Shown: positions 51,621 through 60,165 of the stretch, piece after piece
Layout: every line of letters starts with the position of its first letter
Position numbering within the stretch: the first letter of the stretch is position 1
NCBI RefSeq assembly: GCF_024756235.1
Contig: NZ_JANUGY010000001.1
Coordinates: forward strand, 124,001 to 188,000
From: Massilia kyonggiensis
GTDB taxonomy: Bacteria; Pseudomonadota; Gammaproteobacteria; Burkholderiales; Burkholderiaceae_D
Direction of reading: 5' to 3'
Length of the DNA stretch: 64,000 nucleotides
Notes under the pieces: generated by a model
Seen by the model: the letters and a program-made list of their open reading frames with translations, nothing else
What the model was told of the DNA's origin: nothing
The model's database searches: none
Position numbers and translations under genes: made by a program

Positions 51621-51628
51621 GGGCGTCC

Positions 51629-52195
51629 TTAGTCGAGGAGACGGGCCGTGGCCGCGTCGAGGATGCGATGGGCGTACGCGTCGTCGTCGACGGACCGCGC
51701 GAGCACGAGCGCGCCGACCATCGTGGCGAATGCGGCGAGCGCGTCGTCCGGCGTCGCCTCCGGGTTCTTCCTGCGCATGGCATCGCCGAGGATGTCGACG
51801 AAGGTCTTGACGCCCGCCTCGAAGTGGCGCGGCAGCTCCGGGCCATGGCGGGACGCGTCGGGGCCGAGCGAGGCGATGACGCAGCCGCTGCCCGGGCGGC
51901 CGCGGTGCCCCGGCGTCAGGTAGCGGCGCACGAGGGCCTGGTAGGCGCTCTCCCCCGCGTCCGCCGCGGCGCGCCGCCAGCCGTCGATGCCGGTTTCCAG
52001 CGCGCGGTCGCAGGCCTGGGCGATCAGGTCGTCCTTGGACTTGAACTGTTTATAGAACGCGCCGTGCGTGAGGCCGGCTGCGGCCATCAGCTCGGCGAGG
52101 CCGACGCCGTCGAAGCCCCGTTCGCGGAACAGCCGGCTGGCGGCATCGATGACGGCCTGGCGGTTTTCCTCCGCCTGAATTCGATTGACTCGCAT
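51629..52195 (-). CDS. TetR-family regulator
   Basis: This encodes 188 residues. The N-terminal HTH (about 10-60) reads RQAVIDAASRLFRERGFDG, then GVGLAELMAAAGLTHGAFYK and FKSKDDLI; the rest is the helical ligand domain (CVIASLGPDASRHG). It leads the operon with the MFS gene. Two 28-bp palindromes lie just upstream (52207-52264), overlapping the divergent msrC promoter region, so it probably represses its own operon and perhaps msrC. Confidence 0.94.
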   Translation of the reverse strand: MRVNRIQAEENRQAVIDAASRLFRERGFDGVGLAELMAAAGLTHGAFYKQFKSKDDLIAQACDRALETGIDGWRRAAADAGESAYQALVRRYLTPGHRGRPGSGCVIASLGPDASRHGPELPRHFEAGVKTFVDILGDAMRRKNPEATPDDALAAFATMVGALVLARSVDDDAYAHRILDAATARLLD

Positions 52196-52206
52196 GGTCC
52201 CCCCAA

Positions 52207-52264
52207 AAAATGGATGTCAATCATAATCCATTTTCCAAAATAGATGTCAAGCACAATCTATTTT
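52207..52264. promoter_or_regulatory. Tandem TetR operators (two 28-bp palindromes)
   Basis: Copy 1 (52207-52234) has arms AAAATGGAT / ATCCATTTT around GTCAATCATA; copy 2 (52237-52264) has AAAATAGAT / ATCTATTTT around GTCAAGCACA. All four 9-bp arms pair perfectly and the copies are 30 bp centre to centre. They lie between the tetR start (52195) and msrC (52310), 12 bp from tetR. Autorepression by the adjacent TetR protein is the obvious reading. Confidence 0.75.
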
Positions 52265-52309
52265 TACTGCCGTAAAATACGTACTTTCGACAACGCAGCA
52301 TCGTCCGCC

Positions 52310-52807
52310 ATGCACATCAATCCCGAACGCAGCACCCGTCCCGACTACGACCTGCTGGTACGCCAGGTCGCCAGCGTCCTCGAGGGCGAGCGCGACCTCA
52401 CCGCCAACGCGGCGCAATTCTCGGCGCTCGTCTACGACACGCTCGCCGACCTGAACTGGGCCGGCTTCTACCTGACCGTGCCCGCGAAATCGGGCAATGG
52501 CGAAGACCTGCTCGTCGGCCCGTTCCAGGGCAAGCCCGCGTGCGCCCGCATCCCGTTCGGCCGCGGCGTATGCGGCACGACGGCCGTCAAGCGTGAAACC
52601 ATCGTCGTACCGGACGTGCACGCGTTCCCGGGCCACATCGCGTGCGACTCGGCGTCGAATTCGGAAATCGTTATCCCGCTCGTCAAGGACGGCAAGCTGA
52701 TTGGTGTGTTCGATATCGACAGCCCGCTGCTGAACCGCTTTTCCGACGAGGACAAGGCCGGGCTGGAAGCCATGGTGGCGGCGTTTCTCGAGGCGACCGA
52801 CTGCTGA
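52310..52807 (+). CDS. msrC: Free methionine-R-sulfoxide reductase (GAF)
   Basis: This encodes 165 residues, a stand-alone GAF domain. The three active-site Cys residues of the fRMsr family are present at 78, 88 and 112 (KPACARIPFGRGVCG, HIACDSASNSEIVIP), spaced as in the E. coli enzyme. It reduces free methionine-R-sulfoxide, a repair step after oxidative stress. The ATG at 52310 begins the family-like sequence; the open frame before it covers the TetR operators. It is separated from tal by 42 bp. Confidence 0.95.
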   Translation: MHINPERSTRPDYDLLVRQVASVLEGERDLTANAAQFSALVYDTLADLNWAGFYLTVPAKSGNGEDLLVGPFQGKPACARIPFGRGVCGTTAVKRETIVVPDVHAFPGHIACDSASNSEIVIPLVKDGKLIGVFDIDSPLLNRFSDEDKAGLEAMVAAFLEATDC

Positions 52808-52849
52808 TTCCGTATACAATAACGGCCTGACCTTTCTCTCCCCCGCATC

Positions 52850-53779
52850 ATGAACCAACTCGAACAGCTCAAGCAGTACACCACCGTGGTGGCCGACACC
52901 GGCGACTTCCAGTCGATCAAGGCCTACGCGCCGCAGGACGCGACGACGAATCCGTCGCTGATCCTGAAGGCCGTCCAGAAGCCGGAATACCGTCCGCTGC
53001 TGGAAAAGACCATCGCCGACTTCCCGAACGCGTCGACCGAGGAAATCGTCGACCGCCTGCTGATCGCATTCGGCACCGAGATCCTGAAGTTCGTGCCGGG
53101 CCGCGTCTCGACCGAAATCGACGCCGCCCTGTCGTTCGACACGGAAGCGACGGTCGCCAAGGGCCGCGAACTAATCGCCCTGTACGAAGCGGCCGGCATC
53201 GAGCGCTCGCGCGTGCTGATCAAGATCGCGTCGACGTGGGAAGGCATCCGCGCCGCCGAGATCCTGGAGAAGGACGGCATCCGCTGCAACCTCACGCTGC
53301 TGTTCTCGCTGTGCCAGGCCGTCGCCTGCGCCGAAGCGGGCGTGCAACTGATCTCGCCGTTCGTCGGCCGCATCTACGACTGGTACAAGAAATCCACCGG
53401 CACCGACTACCAGGGCGCGGACGATCCGGGCGTGCAGTCGGTCAAGCGCATCTACCAGTACTACCGCAAGTTCGGCTACAAGACCGAGGTGATGGGCGCG
53501 AGCTTCCGCAACACGTCGCAGATCCTGGAACTGGCCGGCTGCGACCTGCTGACCATCTCGCCGGACCTGCTGCAAAAGCTGGCCGACACCGAAGGCACCG
53601 TCGAACGCAAGCTGGTGGCGGACGCGAATGCGGACATCCAGAAGATCGCGCTCGACGAGAAGACGTTCCGCTTCATGCTGAACGAAGACGCGATGGCGAC
53701 CGAGAAGCTGGCCGAAGGCATCCGCGCGTTCTGCGCCGACTCCGGCAAGCTGAAGAAGATGATCGAAGAGATGCGCTGA
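52850..53779 (+). CDS. tal: Transaldolase
   Basis: This encodes 309 residues, a TalB-type transaldolase for the non-oxidative pentose-phosphate pathway. Visible are [11 protein letters not shown], the Schiff-base Lys125 in [20 protein letters not shown], and [10 protein letters not shown]. It transfers dihydroxyacetone units between sedoheptulose 7-phosphate and glyceraldehyde 3-phosphate. No Shine-Dalgarno is evident before the ATG (a pyrimidine-rich CTCTCCCCCGCATC precedes it). A strong terminator follows. Confidence 0.97.
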   Translation: MNQLEQLKQYTTVVADTGDFQSIKAYAPQDATTNPSLILKAVQKPEYRPLLEKTIADFPNASTEEIVDRLLIAFGTEILKFVPGRVSTEIDAALSFDTEATVAKGRELIALYEAAGIERSRVLIKIASTWEGIRAAEILEKDGIRCNLTLLFSLCQAVACAEAGVQLISPFVGRIYDWYKKSTGTDYQGADDPGVQSVKRIYQYYRKFGYKTEVMGASFRNTSQILELAGCDLLTISPDLLQKLADTEGTVERKLVADANADIQKIALDEKTFRFMLNEDAMATEKLAEGIRAFCADSGKLKKMIEEMR

Positions 53780-53802
53780 TCCATCCGGACCGCGCAAACA
53801 AG

Positions 53803-53829
53803 AAGGCAGCCCGCGGGCTGCCTTTTTTT
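53803..53829 (+). terminator. Rho-independent terminator after tal
   Basis: AAGGCAGCCCG and its complement CGGGCTGCCTT form a perfect 22-bp palindrome (53803-53824) followed by T bases to 53829. As a hairpin it gives an 8-10 bp stem. The T run includes the stop codon of the convergent chemoreceptor gene, so it may terminate both. Confidence 0.93.
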
Positions 53830-55417
53830 ATCGCGCGAGCATCAGGCGCGGCGTCTCGACCGTCTCGAGACGGAACACGCTGACCAGCTGCCCCAGCGCG
53901 GCCGCCTGCTCCTGCAGGCTCTGGGCCGTGTGGGCCGCCTGCTGCACGAGCCCCGCGTTCTGCTGGGTCACCGTATCCATCTGCGTGATGGCCTGGTTCA
54001 CCTGCTCGATGCCGGCGCTCTGCTCGCGGCTCGCGTGGCTGATCTCGGCCATGATCGCGTGCATGCGCTGCACGCTGCCCAGCACCTCGGTCATCGTCGC
54101 ACCCGCTTCCGTGACGAGCAGGTTACCCGCCTCGACCTGCCGCACCGAGCTGCCGATGAGTTCCTTGATTTCCTTCGCGGCGGCGGCCGAACGCTGCGCG
54201 AGATTACGCACTTCCGTCGCGACGACGGCGAAGCCGCGGCCCTGCTCGCCCGCGCGCGCCGCTTCCACGGCCGCGTTCAGCGCCAGGATATTCGTCTGGA
54301 ACGCGATGCCGTCGATGACGGCGATGATGTCGACGATCTTCTGCGACGACGCGTGGATCGAGCCCATCGTGTCGACGACGCGCGCCACGGCCGCGCTGCC
54401 CTTCTGGGCGACGCCGGCCGCCGTATCGGCCAGCGCGTTCGCCTGGCCCGCGTGGTCGGCGTTCTGCTTCACGGTCGACGTCAGCTCCTCCATCGACGCG
54501 GCCGTCTCTTCCAGGGAGCCGGCCTGCTGCTCCGTGCGCGACGACAGGTCGAGGTTGCCGCTGGCGATTTCGTCGGACGCCTGCGAGATCGTCGCCGTCG
54601 CGCCGCGCACGTCGCCGACGATCTTCGCCAGGTTGTCGCGCATGGATTTCATCGCAAACAGCAGGCTCGAATCGTCGCCGGCACGCGTGTCGACGCGCAC
54701 GGACAAGTCGCCGGCGGCGATGCGCGCGACGATCTCCGTCGCGTAATCCGGCTCGCCGCCGAGGCGGCGCATCAGCCAGCGCGTGAGGAGCATGGCGCCG
54801 GCGGCACCCAGCACGACGCTGCCCAGCACCAGCGACACGATCCACGTGCGCGACGCCGTGTAGCGCGCATTGCCCTCGACCGCCGCGGCGCGGCCGCCTT
54901 CCGTGTACATGTCGACGATCTTGTCGACGTGGCCCCGCAGCGCGACGATCAGCTTGTTCGACTCGCCGCGGATCAGCTTCTTGGCCAGGTCGGCGTCGCC
55001 GGCGCGGGCCGCCGCCCGGATCCGGGCGTCTTCCGCCATGTAGCGGTCCCACATCTCCAGCAGCTGCGCATACGTCTGTTTTTCCTCGGGCGACTCGAGC
55101 AGTTTCACATAATCGTCCTGCATTTTGCGGAGGTCATCCAGGTCTTTTGCGATGACCTTGTCATATTTATCCATTTCCGCCTGTTCGGTAGAAATGATGT
55201 ATTGCAATTCGCGCGTACGGATACGCGCAATCTGCGATTTGATGTCCTCGATAACCCGAATACCGGGCATCCAGTGCGCCGACAATTTCATCGACGTGTC
55301 ATTAACTTGTGCTAATTGCCATATTGCGACACTGCCAACAAGCGCGGTTAGCGCAAGGACAGCGGCAAATGCAATTCCCAATTTAGTAGCGAGGCGCAAG
55401 CTTGATAAATATCTCAT
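53828..55417 (-). CDS. Methyl-accepting chemotaxis protein
   Basis: This encodes 529 residues: TM1 (about 12-33), a four-helix-bundle periplasmic sensor (about 35-185), TM2 (about 192-212), a HAMP domain, and the cytoplasmic signalling domain. The hairpin tip EIKELIGSS region and the conserved core [20 protein letters not shown] are intact. It should signal to CheA/CheW; the ligand is unknown. The C terminus lacks an NWETF-type CheR tether. It is divergent from the dioxygenase gene across an AT-rich 249-bp gap. Confidence 0.96.
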   Translation of the reverse strand: MRYLSSLRLATKLGIAFAAVLALTALVGSVAIWQLAQVNDTSMKLSAHWMPGIRVIEDIKSQIARIRTRELQYIISTEQAEMDKYDKVIAKDLDDLRKMQDDYVKLLESPEEKQTYAQLLEMWDRYMAEDARIRAAARAGDADLAKKLIRGESNKLIVALRGHVDKIVDMYTEGGRAAAVEGNARYTASRTWIVSLVLGSVVLGAAGAMLLTRWLMRRLGGEPDYATEIVARIAAGDLSVRVDTRAGDDSSLLFAMKSMRDNLAKIVGDVRGATATISQASDEIASGNLDLSSRTEQQAGSLEETAASMEELTSTVKQNADHAGQANALADTAAGVAQKGSAAVARVVDTMGSIHASSQKIVDIIAVIDGIAFQTNILALNAAVEAARAGEQGRGFAVVATEVRNLAQRSAAAAKEIKELIGSSVRQVEAGNLLVTEAGATMTEVLGSVQRMHAIMAEISHASREQSAGIEQVNQAITQMDTVTQQNAGLVQQAAHTAQSLQEQAAALGQLVSVFRLETVETPRLMLAR

Positions 55418-55666
55418 GTTGACCGTTTTAATATGTTGACCTGCATGTTACAATGTTTCCGTACGTCAACCATGATAAACGACATGAGTTGTCTACACAT
55501 CCCTATTTTTCACTCTTGTCGATTTTTTGCGACATCTCGTTCTCAAGTTCAGAACGTAACATTTCTGCATAAGGATATTTAAAAAACGCAAATTAGATTG
55601 CGAAAAGACATTGGCATCTTTTAGAATTTAAAAACTTACCCGACGGCAACTTTTTGAGTTCTTGAC
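55418..55666. promoter_or_regulatory. AT-rich divergent gap, MCP / dioxygenase
   Basis: This gap is clearly more AT-rich than the flanking genes, and AT-richness continues into the first ~200 bp of the dioxygenase gene. No ORF or clear palindrome stands out. It probably carries both promoters; the composition shift might also mark a recombination boundary. Confidence 0.45.
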
Positions 55667-56686
55667 ATGCTCACATCCATTTCCCGCATTGGCAAAATCG
55701 TATTCGCCAACGCTGCAATCGACTGGAATACCGATCTCGATTCCATTCTAGAAATCCTATTGAAACATTTTGATAGTTTTAATGGGAACGGCTTTTACGC
55801 GCATCCCAATGAGGTGCAATTGCGCACCGAATTGGGGCGCGTTCCGGTATTAGCCCATTTCACCGAAGGATTACTCGGCCTGCGCACGCATGGTGCAGTG
55901 ATTCATAATCTCGGCCTGGCCGGCCTGCCGGAAGAACGCCGCAACGCGGCCCTGTACGCGCTGACGCTGATGCTCGGCTATCCCACCTCGACGGACCAGC
56001 GCACCGGCCGCGTCGCGTGGGACGTGCGCGCCAGGCCCGCTGCGGAAGGCGGCAGCCGCTTCACGACGTTTTCCGAGCGCGTCGGCAATGCCGACATGCA
56101 CACGGATTCGTCGTTCTACCCGATGCCCGAAGAGCAGTTCATCCTGTACGTGGTGCACGCCGCGCGCTGCGACGGCGGCAAATCGCTGCTGGTCGACGGC
56201 GACGACATCTACGACGCGCTGCAGCGCACGGACGCAGGCCGCGCCGCGTTCGACTTGCTATGCACCACGCCGGTGCCGTTCCGCGTCCCGGCCGTGTACG
56301 CGGCGGGCGAGGAAACCGTCGAGGTCCACGTGGCCCCGGTGTTCGGGCCGGTCACGCGCGCCGCGTCGCGCTACAGCGTGAAGCCGCCGCCGCGCTTCGC
56401 GATGCGCTGGCGCTACGACTCGATCCTGAAGGGCCTCGACGCCCGCCCGGACCTGGCCACGCCGGCCCTGTGCGATGCGCTGGCGCTGATGAACGAGGTG
56501 GTCGAGAAAGGCGCCGCGCGCTTCGAGGAACAGCTGCCGGACGATACGCTGATGCTGGTCGATAATCACCACATGCTGCACGGCCGCACCACGTACACGG
56601 ACGAGCGCCGCCACCTGATCCGCATCCGCATCTCGGATGCGCCGAACGCCGAACGCATCGGCCCGTCGGGAGTGGCCAGGGACTGA
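55667..56686 (+). CDS. Fe(II)/2-oxoglutarate dioxygenase, TauD/TfdA-like
   Basis: This encodes 339 residues. The facial triad is visible: His145 and Asp147 in NADMHTDSSF, and a His near 305 in NHHMLHGRTTY. The following RRHLIRIRI supplies the 2-oxoglutarate-binding Arg. Related enzymes hydroxylate free or carrier-bound amino acids, or degrade sulfonates. The first ~65 codons are AT-richer than the rest. The MFS exporter follows after 1 bp, so product export is plausible. The substrate is unknown. Confidence 0.88.
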   Translation: MLTSISRIGKIVFANAAIDWNTDLDSILEILLKHFDSFNGNGFYAHPNEVQLRTELGRVPVLAHFTEGLLGLRTHGAVIHNLGLAGLPEERRNAALYALTLMLGYPTSTDQRTGRVAWDVRARPAAEGGSRFTTFSERVGNADMHTDSSFYPMPEEQFILYVVHAARCDGGKSLLVDGDDIYDALQRTDAGRAAFDLLCTTPVPFRVPAVYAAGEETVEVHVAPVFGPVTRAASRYSVKPPPRFAMRWRYDSILKGLDARPDLATPALCDALALMNEVVEKGAARFEEQLPDDTLMLVDNHHMLHGRTTYTDERRHLIRIRISDAPNAERIGPSGVARD

Positions 56687-56687
56687 T

Positions 56688-58097
56688 ATGACGGAAACTG
56701 TTCTGACCCGCGGCGCCATGTCCGGCGCCGCGGCGCACTCTCCTGCCGACGGTCTCCCCGCGGCACGCCGCCGCTGGGCGATGCTGGCCCTGATGACGGG
56801 CGTATCGATGGCGTCGCTGGACACGGCGATCGCCAACACGGCCCTGCCCGAGCTGGCCCGCCAATTGCACGCGGGCGCCGCCGCCTCCGTGTGGATCGTC
56901 AACATTTATCAATTGGCCATGGTCGCCACCCTGCTGCCGTTCGCGGCGCTGGGCGAACGTGTCGGCTACCGGAGGGTCGCCACGGCCGGGCTGGCGTTGT
57001 TCACGGTCGCATCCCTGTTATGTGCGCTGGCGTGGAACCTGCCCCTGCTCGTGGGCGCGCGCCTGCTGCAAGGCCTCGGCGCCGCCGCCCTGATGGGCGT
57101 GACGACGGCGATGATGCGCGCCATCTATCCGGCGCACCTGCAGGGCCAGGGCTTCGGCCTGAATGCCCTCGTCGTGGCGGTGGCGTTCGCCGTCGGGCCC
57201 ACGCTCTCCTCGCTGATCCTGGCGCTGGCCTCGTGGCCGTGGCTGTTCGCCATCAACGTGCCGATCGGCGCGGCCGCCTGTATATTGGCGCGCCGGGTCC
57301 TGCCCGACAACGCGCGCGGCAAGCACGGCTTCGACGCCGGCGCGGCGCTGTGCAACGTGGGCGCGTTCGGCTTCCTGATCCTGTTGCTGGGCGATGCCGC
57401 GCATGGCCTGTCACCCGCACGCCTGGGGCTGGAGGCAATGGCGACGATCGCGTGCTTCGCGCTGCTGTTGCGGCGCCAGCGCGGGCATGCGGCGCCGATC
57501 CTGCCGACGGACCTGCTGGCGCGGCCGCTGTTCGCGCTGTCGGCGCTGACGGCCGTGTGCACGTTCGCCGTGCAGAGCCTCGCATTTGTCGCCCTGCCCT
57601 TCCACTTCGAGCAGGTGCTCGGCCGTTCGCCCGTCGAGACGGGCTTCCTGCTGACGCCCTGGCCCGTGCTGGTCGGGATCATGGGCCCGATCTCCGGCCG
57701 TTTATCCAACCGCTACGAGTCCGGGCTACTGGCGGGGATCGGCCTGCTGATCCTGTGCGCCGGCATGGCGGCACTGCTGTGGATGCCGGACGCGCCGTCC
57801 ACGTTCGCCATCGCATGGCGCATGGCCGTGTGCGGCATCGGCTTCGGCCTGTTCCAGGCGCCGAACATGAAAGCGATCATGGGCAGCGCACCGCGCGAAC
57901 GGGCCGGCGGCGCAAGCGGCATCGTGGCCACGGCGCGCCTGACGGGCCAGGCCTGCGGGGCCGCGCTGGTGGCGGGCTGCCTCGTGCTGTCGGAGCACCG
58001 CGGCACGACGTATGCCCTCGCCGCGGCAGCGGGCATCGCGCTGCTGGGTGCGGGGGTCAGCTTTGCGCGCCTGCACCCGCGCACGAAAGGCGCCTGA
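56688..58097 (+). CDS. DHA2-like MFS exporter
   Basis: This encodes 469 residues with about 14 TM segments. Family signs are DTAIANTALPELAR in TM1, the first-loop GERVGYRRVA, and ARLLQGLGAAALMG in TM4. This is the QacA/EmrB-type multidrug or metabolite exporter group. It is translationally adjacent to the dioxygenase (1-bp gap), with AGG 7 nt before the ATG, so it may export the product of that enzyme. It converges on the AcrR-like gene. Confidence 0.92.
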   Translation: MTETVLTRGAMSGAAAHSPADGLPAARRRWAMLALMTGVSMASLDTAIANTALPELARQLHAGAAASVWIVNIYQLAMVATLLPFAALGERVGYRRVATAGLALFTVASLLCALAWNLPLLVGARLLQGLGAAALMGVTTAMMRAIYPAHLQGQGFGLNALVVAVAFAVGPTLSSLILALASWPWLFAINVPIGAAACILARRVLPDNARGKHGFDAGAALCNVGAFGFLILLLGDAAHGLSPARLGLEAMATIACFALLLRRQRGHAAPILPTDLLARPLFALSALTAVCTFAVQSLAFVALPFHFEQVLGRSPVETGFLLTPWPVLVGIMGPISGRLSNRYESGLLAGIGLLILCAGMAALLWMPDAPSTFAIAWRMAVCGIGFGLFQAPNMKAIMGSAPRERAGGASGIVATARLTGQACGAALVAGCLVLSEHRGTTYALAAAAGIALLGAGVSFARLHPRTKGA

Positions 58098-58118
58098 GTG
58101 GCATGCGGGCGGGGCGGC

Positions 58119-58742
58119 TCAGGCGCGTCCCGTCCGTAACCCGTCCAGGTACGGATCAATCACGCACTTCCCCAGCGCCAGCAGATCGAAATCCTGCGGA
58201 TTGAACATCCAGTTGCGGATCAGCCCATCGATCATGGTCCACAACCCCAGCGCCACGCGGGCCGCATCGATGTCACGGGCGATCAGACCCTTCTCGGCCG
58301 CCAGCCGAATACGGCGCTCGGCGCGGCTCTTCCAGTTGGCCAGGTTGTCCTGGCGCCGCTGGCGCACCGCATCCATTTCCCCCACGAATTCCACCTTCAG
58401 CGTGGCGATCTCGAACACCCGGCGCGCGCCCGGGTCGTTGACCGTCCGGTCCAGCACCGCCAGCATGTGGTTGCGCAGGTCGACGAGGGGGTCGTCCGAC
58501 TCCACCTGGTCCAGCACCTGCATCTCCGCCTCCAGCGGCAGGATCGCCCGCTCCATCATCGCGTTGAACAACGCGCCCTTGTCGTCAAAGTGCCAATAAA
58601 TGGCGCCGCGCGTCACACCGGCCGCGGTTGCGATATGCTGCAACGTTGTACGAGAAACACCCTGTTCGACGAACAATTTTTCAGCAGCATCCAGAATGCT
58701 GTCGCGGGTCGCTGCCGCCTCTTCCTTGGTTCTGCGGGCCAT
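58119..58742 (-). CDS. TetR-family efflux repressor, AcrR/TtgR-like
   Basis: This encodes 207 residues. The HTH region reads RDSILDAAEKLFVEQGVSRT, then TLQHIATAAGVTRGAIYWHF and FDDKGALFNAM, which is the AcrR/TtgR type. The C-terminal ligand domain (MLAVLDRTVNDPGARRVFEI) is full length. It is divergent from the RND efflux genes across 157 bp, with an AcrR-like operator at 58780-58803. It probably represses the pump and itself until drugs bind. Confidence 0.94.
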   Translation of the reverse strand: MARRTKEEAAATRDSILDAAEKLFVEQGVSRTTLQHIATAAGVTRGAIYWHFDDKGALFNAMMERAILPLEAEMQVLDQVESDDPLVDLRNHMLAVLDRTVNDPGARRVFEIATLKVEFVGEMDAVRQRRQDNLANWKSRAERRIRLAAEKGLIARDIDAARVALGLWTMIDGLIRNWMFNPQDFDLLALGKCVIDPYLDGLRTGRA

Positions 58743-58779
58743 CCGCCTGACTCTCCGTTTTTATAGGTAGGAAACATTA

Positions 58780-58803
58780 AACATACACTCGTGATAGTAT
58801 ATC
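58780..58803. promoter_or_regulatory. AcrR-type operator
   Basis: By eye, this 24-bp element (core ACATACACTCGTGA, then AGTATAT) agrees with the E. coli AcrR operator at about 17 of 24 positions, including the central GTGA and the flanking ACATAC/GTAT arms. It lies 37 bp upstream of the repressor and 96 bp before the adaptor gene. Confidence 0.7.
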
Positions 58804-58899
58804 GGGGTTTTCCCAAAAGTCAGTAGTAAAACCGCCTGTCGTGCCGAAGAAGTGTGGCTGGACGGTTTTATTCTTTTTTCCACAAGAAGGAAGCATTGA

Positions 58900-60135
58900 A
58901 TGCGCTCTGCCAACTCCTCCTCCCTCACCCTGTCCAGGATCGCCACGTGTACCGTGGTCGCCGTGGCCATGCTGTCGGCCTGCGGCTCCAAGGATAACGC
59001 CCAGGCCGGTCCCGGCGCCGCAGGCGCCAAGATGCCGCCCCCGCAGGTCGGCATCATCACCACGAAGATCCAGCCGGTCGCACTCGAGACCGAACTGCCG
59101 GCCCGCGTCGAGGCGATCCGCACGGCCGAAGTGCGCGCCCGCGTCAACGGCGTCGTGCTGAAGCGCCTGTTCACCGAGGGCAGCGTGGTCAAGCAGGGCC
59201 AGTCGCTGTTCCAGATCGATCCCGAGCCTTACCAGGCCCAGTTGAACGCCGCCCAGGCCGCACTCGGCCGCGCGCAGGCGAACCTGACGTCGACCGCCGC
59301 CACGGTCGAGCGCTACAAGCCGCTCGTCGAGGCGCAGGCCGTCAGCAAGCAGGAATTCACGAACGCCGTCGCCGCCCAGAAGCAGGCCGAGGCGGACGTC
59401 AATTCGGCCAAGGCCCAGGTGCGCATCGCGAAGATCAACGCCGACTACGCGAACGTGTACGCCCCGATCTCCGGCCGCATCGGCCGCGCGCTCGTGACGG
59501 AAGGCGCGCTCGTCTCCGCCACGGAAGCGACGCAGATGGCGCTGATCCAGCAGACCGACAACGTCTACCTGAACATCACCCAGTCCGCCGCCGAACTGCA
59601 GCGCCTGCGCAAGAACGCCGGCGACAAGGGCCTCGGCGGCAGCGTCCCCGTGACCGTCGTCGCGGACGACGGCACCGTGCTGCCGACGAAGGGCAAGCTG
59701 CTGTTCTCGGACATCACCGTGGACCCGACGAGCGGCCAGATCACGCTGCGCGCCCAGGCGCCGAACCCGGACAACGCCCTGCTGCCGGGCCAGTACGTGC
59801 GCGTGCGCCTGGCGCAGGCCGAGCTGCCGAACGGCATCCTCGTGCCGCAGCAGGCCGTCACCCGCGGCGGCCCGAACGGCGATACGCTGACGGTGATCGG
59901 CCCGGACAACAAGCCGACCCCGCGCACGGTGAAAATCGGTTCGCAGAACGGCGAGAACTGGGTCGTCACGGATGGCCTGAAGGAAGGCGAGCGCGTGATG
60001 GTGGATGGCTTCCAGAAGCTGCAGATGCTGCCGCCGGGTACGCCGGTACAGCCGGTGCCCTGGACGCCGGTGGGCGCCCCGGCAGCGCCGGCCGCCGCCA
60101 ATGCGCAGGCGTCCGCCGCGCCCGCCGGCAAGTAA
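58900..60135 (+). CDS. RND efflux periplasmic adaptor (AcrA/MexA-type)
   Basis: This encodes 411 residues. The lipoprotein signal ends in lipobox LSAC (Cys near 28), followed by the biotinyl-lipoyl and hairpin segments (VRARVNGVVLKRLFTEGSVV, FQIDPEPYQAQLNAAQAAL) and beta-barrel region (YAPISGRIGRALVTEGALVS). A Pro/Ala-rich C-terminal tail is present. It links the inner-membrane pump to the outer-membrane channel. AAGGAAG precedes the ATG at 58900. First gene of the operon. Confidence 0.96.
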   Translation: MRSANSSSLTLSRIATCTVVAVAMLSACGSKDNAQAGPGAAGAKMPPPQVGIITTKIQPVALETELPARVEAIRTAEVRARVNGVVLKRLFTEGSVVKQGQSLFQIDPEPYQAQLNAAQAALGRAQANLTSTAATVERYKPLVEAQAVSKQEFTNAVAAQKQAEADVNSAKAQVRIAKINADYANVYAPISGRIGRALVTEGALVSATEATQMALIQQTDNVYLNITQSAAELQRLRKNAGDKGLGGSVPVTVVADDGTVLPTKGKLLFSDITVDPTSGQITLRAQAPNPDNALLPGQYVRVRLAQAELPNGILVPQQAVTRGGPNGDTLTVIGPDNKPTPRTVKIGSQNGENWVVTDGLKEGERVMVDGFQKLQMLPPGTPVQPVPWTPVGAPAAPAAANAQASAAPAGK

Positions 60136-60165
60136 GCAGGCAAGGCTAGATAAACAGGAACCACA

